Of a stretch of DNA of 64,000 nucleotides, positions 55,783 through 64,000 are shown piece after piece. A model generated the notes under the pieces. That model searched no databases, was not told where the DNA came from, and was given only the letters and a program-made list of their open reading frames with translations. This DNA is from Daedaleopsis sinensis (Eukaryota > Basidiomycota > Agaricomycetes > Polyporales > Polyporaceae): contig CM066304.1 in assembly GCA_033807695.1 (NCBI GenBank), positions 1,798,001 through 1,862,000 on the forward strand. Reading direction: 5' to 3'. How positions within the stretch are numbered: position 1 is the first letter of the stretch; every line of letters begins with the position of its first letter. The translations under genes and the position numbers were made by a program.

Positions 55783-56245
55783 TCTTCCTACAATTAGGGA
55801 GTAAAAGATCGATGATCGCGTCAACACAAGCTAATGTAGGCAGCACGTACTCTCACTGTTAGAGTTTGTGACTATTAGTAGCCACAGCGACGCGGTGAGT
55901 ACTAGTTAGTATACGTAGTGAGAGTTTCTGAGTTCGGACTCCGAAATGGCGATCGCTGCGCACCATACACGTGACGTCATCTGTTCCCGCTTCTGAAGAT
56001 CTGAAGCTTCAGGCATAATCATTAATGCATAGCTTGCCTAGCGTGGACGGTGACGAGTAGAAAGAAATATGCATTGTTGTCGTGATCATCTAGCAAGTAC
56101 GTACATCTACGTTCGTGGAGCGTGAGAGATAGGATAGCAAGAGTCATGGAAAGCATGCGTGAGTGCCAGTGGTTCGTGTCAGTAATATAGTAGTGTACAT
56201 CTCGGTCCGCGGATGAGCGAATATGCGCTCTAGTCTAGGTCAGTT
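55783..56245. promoter_or_regulatory. NAD synthetase upstream region / ACC1 3' flank
   Basis: 463 bp between the QNS1 start and the ACC1 stop on the same strand. It should include the QNS1 promoter and the ACC1 3' end. TACTAGTTAGTATACGTAG near 55900 is a small palindromic AT-rich spot of unknown meaning. Confidence 0.4.
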
Positions 56246-59200
56246 TCAGGGAGAAGCATATGAAGGAGGACCTGCGGAGATGTTAGTAAAATACAGGCGC
56301 AATGCTCAAGAAAGACTGACCAGAACGGGAGGGATTTTGCAGAGCGGCAATCAGCGCAAGCCTGTCTTCCTCGCCGAGCCCATCGACGAGACGAATAAGG
56401 CCATCGACGGTAGCCTTCTTGTCTTCACTGGCAAGTTCAAGCATGCGACGCGCGAGATGGTCTGCTTTGAGTTGCGCGACTGTGTTCGTGAGGTCTAGCT
56501 TCTCGAGAGCCTCGGAAATCACGCGAGGGTCGGTGACACCCTCAATGCCGGCAATCGACTCCAGCAGGCGCGTGCGGTAGTCGTGAGTCGAGTCGGGACT
56601 GGCTTCAACGAGGTCTGCCAATGCAGCAGAGCGAGCAACCTTCGCACGGACAGCCCAGTAGAAGCGCCTACGCGCATCCTTCCAGACCATCGACTTCGCG
56701 CAGCCCTTCGCCTCCATGCGACCCGTACGACTGGAGAATGATGAGTGCCATTACAACCACCGACAATGACGATGTACTTACTCGTGGAGGTCAGCATAGA
56801 GCAGTGCAATTTGCTTGTAGGTCGGCTGGAGATGTGTCTCCCTCTTCGCTAGCGCATCTATCGCCGCTGCGCGTTCTTCGGTAGTCTTCGACGCGTCCGT
56901 GCTGTCCTTCTTCAGACTGGCGTAGGTGGCATCCAGACGCTCCATGAGTTTTAGGATCTTCTCCCGACGCATCTTGATTTCGACGATACCCTCAGGTTCG
57001 AGGACACCAGCGCGAGCCTCGACATCAGCAAACATCTCCATCTGCTCTGAGTTGATCGAGGGGTCCAAGACGACCCAGGCACCCCCGCGAAGCTCGCCAT
57101 GCGGTACGATGTAGACGAAGACGGGTTGCTTGTAGCTCGAGAGCCCGTCGACGATCTTGGACCCCTGCTTGAGGATTTCATCGTACATATCCTGCTGGCC
57201 GCCAGAGAAACCACGCCAGTTCGCGAAGATGAACAAGGGCAGACCCTCCCTGTTGAAGTCGAAGATCGCTTGCGCCGTCTTGTACGCGGAGTTGGGATAC
57301 CATACTTGGCCTGCCTCCATGATGCGCTGCTCGAACGAGGATGGGTTCGCGGGATCTGCAGGAACGATGCGCTCGATCGTCCGAGTCTCGACAGCGATCA
57401 CACCCATCGGGATGCCGCCAAGCCGCGCGCGACCGACGACGACCGTCTGGGCCCAACCGCTAAGGGTCTCCTGGAAAGACCCACGGTCGAAGAACCCGGA
57501 AGCCCAGTCGGACGAGCTCTCGTCCTGTTTGCCTTCGATGAACCAGCGCGGATCATAAGGACCCTTCGGAGGAACGTATGCGATGTCGCGGTCCCATGGG
57601 TCGGCCGAGTTGATCGTAGGAAGAGGCGCGCCCTTGTACTCGGGGATGTACGAGAGCCAATCAAGGATGTGGGTCGCGCCCTCCAAGTCACTGCTCGCGG
57701 TAAGGTGCGAGACACCGTTCTTGTGCATGATCTGAGTGCCGCCAAGCTGCAGGTTCGACGTGTAGACCTCACGGCCGAGGACCTTGTTGAGCGCCGGCGC
57801 GCCCGTGAGGATGATGGGCTGACCCTCAACCTGGACAGCACGCTTGCCGAGACGGACCAGATATGCACCGATACCAACCGACCGTGCAGTGACGAGCGTG
57901 ATAGTGAAGATGTCATCGTAAGCACGGGAGGTCTCTCCGGCGATGAGACCAGAGCCCTTCAAGGATTCTACACCAAGGCCGTCTTGAAGGCCGATGATGT
58001 CGGTGATCTTGTGACGACGCTCGCCATTCTCCTCGATCTCGACGGTGCGGATGGCGGCGGCGGCGTTCTCCTGGACCTTAAGGAAGCTGTCGTGGGTGAG
58101 GTAGATGTACTCGAAGCCCTTCTCCGGACGCTCAGGGTCCTTCCACGCAACAGAGAACAGGTTCATCACCTCCTCGGCGAGACCTATGCGCGCACCAGAG
58201 TTCGCAGAGAGGTAGATGCGGGGAAGACCATGATTGCGGGCGTATTGCGAACAAAGGTAGAAGAATTGATCTTCAACAGGGCCGAACGAACCGATCTTGA
58301 ACGTGATGTCGTTCGCGATGACGACTGTACGACGGCCGTCAGGGTACTCGGGCGTCCTCATGGTGAACACCCAACCGACCATGCCGACGATGTTGTTACC
58401 AGGCGCCCTGTCGACCTCCTGAAGTTGATCGTGCTCGTCGAGAATGAGCTCCTTCGATTCGAAGATCTTCTTGGGAAGGGACAAGCTCGGGTTCGCCAGA
58501 CGGGCCTTGACCCACACGTTGCTGAGGGCCTTAGAGAAAAGGTCGGGGAAGTCGTACACGTAAGTAGTACCGAGAAGATGGGCCTGGTAACGCTTGGGCT
58601 GCAACGACTCCTTAGTGGGGTACGCCTGATGAACCGGCAGCAAGTGAAGGGGGCCCTTCTCGCCGATCGACTTCAAGATAGTCGTGCCCCTTTCGGTCGT
58701 GATCTCCTGGTAGCCGTGGTAGTTGACGATGAAGCCGGACACGTTCTCGATGACGCAGCGGATCGGGGTGATGTTGCCATCCTGGTCTTCGAGAACCATA
58801 CGGATTTCAGAGCCAGTCACATGGAGACGCCAGAGTCTCTTGCCATGGCGCTCGATGAATCCGGAGATCGCCTCGAGCACGTCCTCGTAAGTGACAGGGA
58901 GGTTGTAAATGAAGTTCATGAAGATATGGTTGCAGTCGGCGTTCCGGTGCTGCGCGGAGACGACCTCAAGGGCGTCCAAAATGGTGGTGACCAGTCGGTC
59001 CGTCTCTGAGATGAGGTACTTCGCCATGTTCATGGTCCCGCGGATGCGACCAGGGCGTACCAACGCACGGATGAAGAAGCGGTTGTCGAGCTGGTTTTCG
59101 CGTGCAATCGCGTGGTAGATGTGGAGCTGCTTGCTCTCGGTGAAGCACGGGGTGAGATGGTAGTTGGACAAGCGGCTGAGCTCGAGCTGGAAGGCGAGTG

Positions 59201-62200
59201 CGGGCTCAATGTGACGAATGGACTGTTCCTCGCTCCACGCACCGCCCATCTCGCGAAGGGTGTAGTAGACAGGGTATTGGCTTGGGCGACAGATGAGGAT
59301 GGAGACACGACGAACGCCTCGATGAGAGAGCACATCGCGGTGGCTGTTGACGAGGTCGAAGACCTTTTCGTACCAGGCATCGTCGGACATATCATCGGCC
59401 TCGTTGAAGATACGCAACGCCATGTTCAGCACATTCGGAGGTTGGTTATTGGCACCGTAACGCTGCGCATACTCCTGAGAGTCAAACACAGGAAGCGTCG
59501 CCGCAACCTTGTCGAAGCCGCGCTTCAGCGCGTCGAGGTTGGGGAAAGAGGCGATCGCGCCAGTGCGGAGCGGCTGCTTCTGGTGTGCATTGATCATGAA
59601 TGTCAGGTCGCTGACAGATGCTTGTCTGCGAGGAGGCTCACTGCGGGCTCCCGAGTCAGCGAATTATGAGCAGCAATTTGACAAGCGCACTTACTCTCGT
59701 CCCAGGCGAGGGGTCGACGGAGGGGAGTTTGATTGACCCAGGTTAAATCGCCAAGTGACAACGTCAGGTGCGTCGCCATCGTCCTCACCATCTCCCTCTT
59801 CATAGTCGACGGAAAGGAGAGTATACGCCTTGTACGCACGACGCACATATACCTCGAGTGCAGCTTTGGTTGTCGTCAGTCGCTGCTTTGTGACAAGGGG
59901 GGCGGACACTTACCGTGAATGATCTCCTGATCGGTGAGGTTGAAGAAGGTCGGGAGCACATCGTATACCGTGTACCTGGAGTCGATCAGCTCCCGAAGAA
60001 CGTCCATTGACGGAGTCCTGATAGATAAAAATTAGATCAACTGAGGGATACATTAAAGAGAGGACAAACCTCGCGACAGCGCCCGGCTCGCCATAGTAGC
60101 TGTTCGTGATCGACGCTTTCAGGATACCCTCCATCTGCGCCCGGCGCTCTTCATACGAAGGCATCTGGCACGCGATGAGGACCTCGCGGGCCTTGAGCGA
60201 GACTTGCGTAGATGACCTATGAAGAATGTCAGACAGAATTCACACCGATACAACAGCGGAGTGCTCACTTCGCCTCGAGCGCAGCGAGCCCTTGCAACAC
60301 CTGATACAAACGCGAGTTGGGGTCCGTTACAGTCAATCCGCTGTTCTTGACGTGCTCAAGAATTGCCATCACAAGTCGGCCTTTACGGTGCGCCATGATG
60401 TGGCTCAGCACGAGGGATACGACCTTGTCGAGAGAGTCCTTGTTCTGCTCGCGGAGCGTCAAGACGCGAGCCTCGATGCTACCGCCAAAGAGCTTCTCGG
60501 TCTCCTCGTAGCGCGCTAGAAGTTCAGCGATGACGTTGGTCTCGTGCGCCTTCAAGCCGCCTAGGTAACGCTCCACAGCGGACAAGAGCGGGTCGAGTTG
60601 GGTGCGCAACATCGCGCGGTCCTGGGCTCGGACATTGTCCTCCATAAAGTGGTCGATGGCCTTCTTGATACGGTGTGCCGGGAACTCCGCGCCCTCTCCC
60701 TTGCTCTTCGCGAGATCGATAGCGGCACGGATGCTCTCCTCAAGCTTTGCGGGCATGCGTCCCGACATCGTCGCGAGGATGGCGCTCACCTCCGAAAACG
60801 GGAGTTCAGGATTCTGCATGACAGTGATGAGGTCCTTCTGCGTCGATGCCATAACAGCTTGATTATCATAGCCGTCAAGGATGTTGTTGAGGATATCGAG
60901 ATAGAAGTACATTTGCTGGTGGGGTTTGTTGCCGATGACGCTCGGAGTGCCCATCGCAGGAAGAAGGCCTTCGAAGGGTTTCGCGTGCTTGACACGCGCA
61001 GGGTCGTCAAGGGTAAGGATACCGAGGATGTCGCCGGGCTCGAGACTGACACCAGGCTGCTTCACGAACTGAACAATCCCGTCCTCGGAGGCGACGAGAG
61101 GCATGTACATCTTCATGACCTATGGGGCAATGGACAGTCTCAGCGACGAATTCTAAGAGTCACTATGTCACGCGTACCTCGATCTCGGCGTATGGCTCGC
61201 CTGCATTGATGTGATCACCGCTCTCGACGAGGAACCGGATGAGCTTGCCGGGACTGGGACTCCGCAGCTGAGTGGGGTCGTTCTCCTGCTCAATCAAACA
61301 CGTCTTCGAATCGATCATCACACGCAACGCGCCGACTTCCTCTCTCCAGTAGACAGAATGGCTCTTGCCGTCAAGCAGAACCAAGAGGCCGCCATCAGCC
61401 AAGCCTCGCGCGCCCACCAGCGTCCGTCCGCCGTTCAGGTACAGCGTCCAGAGCGTCGGTGACGAACGCGTGGCAGTGAAGGAGTAGCGGACGTTGTCGT
61501 AGATGAAGTCGATACCGAAGACCGTCTTGAGCACGTCGCGAGATGGAACTTGTCCCTTGTCGAGGATGCGCTTGTACTCGCCCCAGCACCCCTCGGACGC
61601 GATGAAGGCCTTGGTAACAGCACCACAGATGACAGCAAGCGTCAGGTCCGGACGCTCAGCCGTGAGTTTGTCGCTAATCAGAGAGTCAAGCCAGCCGGTA
61701 GTGATGGTGTTCTCCTCGAAAGCTTGCAGCTCTAAGAGCTTGATGAGGTACTCGACGGTCGTACGGAAGTCGCCGCGGATACTGAGCTCCTTCAGGGCGA
61801 CAACCATGTTCTTCCTAGACTCCGCACGATCCTCGCCGTAAGCGAAAATGTGTCCGAACTGTGAGTCAGCGAACTCATGGAGACCACCGGCGGTTCCGAC
61901 AGAGAAGTAGCCCCAAACGTTCGTGCTCGAACGGAAGTTGAGCTCCTGCAATGAGCCTGATGATGGCTTAAATCCTGCGTCGGGGTTCTCAGCGGTGATA
62001 CGGACAGCGATGACGTGACCCTTGGGTCGAGGCTTGCGCTGAAGCTTGCTAGCTTCGGGGTCAACCATGTCGAAGTCGATCTCGGAGGTGCCATTGTGCG
62101 CAACGCCGTATAGCTGTCGGATGTGACGAATGCGGTGAAGTGGAATACCCATAGCTACTTGCAGCTGGGCGGCCGGGAGATTGACACCGGAAACCATTTC

Positions 62201-63873
62201 AGTCGTAGGATGCTCGACCTGAAGACGAGGGTTGAGCTCAAGGAAGTGGAATTCGTCCTCGGCGTGGCTGTAAAGGTCTGTAGCAGTTCAATATAGGCAC
62301 CAGGAACTAAGTTGGCCGAATGCTTACACTCCACTGTTCCTGCGCTCACGTACCCTACGAGCTTCGCAAGTCGCACAGCTGCTCGCTCCATCTTCTCGAA
62401 GGTTTCCGGGTTGGCGATGGTGACCGGGGCTTCTTCAATGATTTTCTGGTGTCTGCGTTGAACGGAACAGTCACGACCGAAAAGCGAGATAGCATTCCCG
62501 TACTGGTCAGCCAAAAGCTGAACCTCCAAGTGACGTGCCTGCCCGGCAAGCTTCATAATGAAAATCGGGGACCCTATGGCAATGGTGATGAGGACGACTC
62601 ATCGACACAAACGTTACACAAGACAGGCGTACCAGGTATCTCTCCTGCCACTGCATGGAACGCGTTTTTAAAGGCGTCTGCGACGTCGACCTTCCGAATG
62701 CCCTTCCCTCCACCACCTTCGGATGCCTTGATCATCACTGGGTAACCAATTTCCTCAGCCCTAACAAGACCTTCCTCTACCGTCGTCACACAAGCTGCCT
62801 GGTATATGTCGTCGGCCACTGTGACGAAGCCTGCTGGAGAGAGTTCGGTCTTCGTGATTCCAGTGCCAGACCAAGGCATAGTGGGGACATCCGCGCTCTG
62901 CGCGACGATTGTGCTAGAAATCTTGTCTCCAAGACTGCGCATAGCACTACCGGGAGGACCGATGAAGACAATCTTATTCGCAGCCAGCGTTTCCGGAAGG
63001 CGTGGGTTCTCTGATGCGTGACCCCAGCCAGCCCAGACAGCATGCACGCCAGCTCGCTCCGCAACATCGACGATGAGGTCGACGTTCGCATAGTTGTTGT
63101 TGTTGGAACCTCCCGGCACTTCTACATACCGGTCAGCCATCCGGATGTATTCTGCATTGACCTTAAGGTCCTCGGGCGTGGCCATGACCGTGAACTCGAC
63201 GGCACGTTCGGTGCCAAAGGTCTCGTAGCTCCATTGTCGGATGGAACGAATTTCCTTGACAGCGGCGATACCTGGAAGAAAGCTAAGAAGAAGCTCTAGA
63301 AACATAACCGTTCTGCGTACCATTATTCGCGATGAGGACCTGCAGAAGAATAGTTAGCGTCGGTGAACGCGGAACTTTCAATTCCGAGATGATTCAGGAC
63401 GTAAACGGCGTCCTCGTGTATCGACGCGTGCACAGAAACGCGACAGCATGTATGATATCGATTGAGAACGCGCACATAGATGACGCGCTCCAAACACGCG
63501 TTAACCATGTTTTCCGTTGCTCTTGAGCAGTCTTCCAGCGCGCGCAGTGGAGTTCAAGTGTTGGGGCGCGCACCGAGACACGTCTAGTGACGTGACGCGC
63601 ACGACGCGCGAGACGCGTGATGTTAACGCCGTCCATCCGCCCATGTGCACCTCCTTCCAAGAACAATTTCCACCAGCATCTGGACAGAATACTCACCTTG
63701 GTGATCACGGTATGTCCTCCATGCTTCTTCACGAAGTCAGTGACTGGCCCAGAAGGTGCCTTTTCGAGGGAGTTGCCGCCTGCAAACACTGTCACGCTCT
63801 GGAAGACCGAGGATAGCATCTAGCGGGACCCACCGATGAACTGGACAACTCTTGAGTGGTCGTAAGTGGACAT
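56246..63873 (-). CDS. ACC1: Acetyl-CoA carboxylase (multidomain, cytosolic)
   Basis: The start [20 protein letters not shown] joins across a 54-nt intron (near 63770-63824). Biotin carboxylase follows, with the ATP-grasp glycine loop [14 protein letters not shown] and [27 protein letters not shown]. The biotin carrier has EVMKMYMP, with an intron ending immediately before the MKM codons. A long central domain and the carboxyltransferase (exon 59597-56778, with [26 protein letters not shown] and [16 protein letters not shown]) complete it. The total is about 2230 residues. The enzyme makes malonyl-CoA for fatty acid synthesis and is the rate-limiting step. I join the last exon across GTCAGT...CGCAG, which contains a CTAAC branch-like word, to end in SGPPSYASP; the unspliced frame ends at 56283. 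The gene appears intact. Confidence 0.94.
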
Positions 63874-64000
63874 GGCGAAAGAAAACAAGAAGTAACGCGG
63901 GGGAGAGAGGGGAGAGGAGGAGGTAGACGGAGAGAAGCAGCTTAAAGCCTGCTGCTTCAGAAATCCCCGACCTCTTGCATCCCCAACACATTTGAGATTA
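63874..64000 (-). promoter_or_regulatory. Upstream region of ACC1 (window edge)
   Basis: 127 bp upstream of the start codon remain in the window. On the coding strand it is pyrimidine-rich (CTCCTCCTCTCCCCTCTCTC), as is common just before fungal housekeeping start codons. The rest of the promoter lies outside. Confidence 0.5.

Noticed and set aside
57099..59009. A 636-residue plus-strand ORF
   Set aside because: It lies antisense to the ACC1 carboxyltransferase exon, which has full domain conservation. The Arg/Asp/Leu-rich composition is the usual shadow of a GC-rich coding exon.
47392..63873. Secondary-metabolite cluster (MFS, P450, NAD synthetase, ACC)
   Set aside because: NAD synthetase and ACC are ordinary primary-metabolism genes and no core synthase is present.

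Overview
The window is fungal nuclear DNA, almost certainly from a mushroom-forming basidiomycete (Agaricomycetes). Evidence: dense short GT-AG introns of about 50-60 nt in nearly every gene; a RING gene, two F-box genes, an ABCC transporter with many exons and a fungal-type P450; intron-containing tRNAs; and a Ngaro-like tyrosine-recombinase retrotransposon. A finer placement (perhaps Polyporales) is only a guess.

Layout. 0-2.6 kb is gene-poor and decayed, with one P450-like scrap. 2.6-9.7 kb holds a RING-finger gene, tRNA-Leu(CAG), and two convergent F-box genes with a U6 snRNA gene between them. 9.8-16.6 kb is the most unusual part. A second U6 copy sits in the spacer of a 215-bp inverted repeat, and a 5.8-kb Ngaro-like retrotransposon has inserted into the right arm of that repeat. 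The element carries Gag, RT/RNase H and tyrosine recombinase (YR) ORFs, split direct repeats A1...B1-A2-B2 that look identical copy to copy, and two apparent spliceosomal introns. One intron contains a small tandem repeat. The uninterrupted left arm gives the empty site and shows an insertion without target duplication. The outer right arm runs into a broken copy of the 3' end of the first F-box gene, so the F-box-3'-end/U6 segment appears to have been duplicated in inverted orientation.

17-32 kb is housekeeping: RNase H2 subunit C, an ABCC transporter, a kinesin-14, mitochondrial ribosomal protein mS29 and the Bud20-type ribosome export factor (the last two divergent from a 261-bp shared promoter). 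32-36 kb is a small hypothetical gene plus about 3 kb of decayed sequence. 36-47 kb holds the UEV Mms2 and ESCRT-0 subunit Hse1 (divergent, 259-bp gap), tRNA-Met, an Ist2/anoctamin-like membrane protein and a 1016-residue Ser/Pro-rich protein. 47-64 kb holds an MFS sugar transporter, a cytochrome P450, glutamine-dependent NAD+ synthetase and a complete acetyl-CoA carboxylase.

The metabolic genes do not form an obvious biosynthetic cluster. All exon joins were inferred by eye from splice motifs, reading frame and family conservation; no search or alignment program was run.
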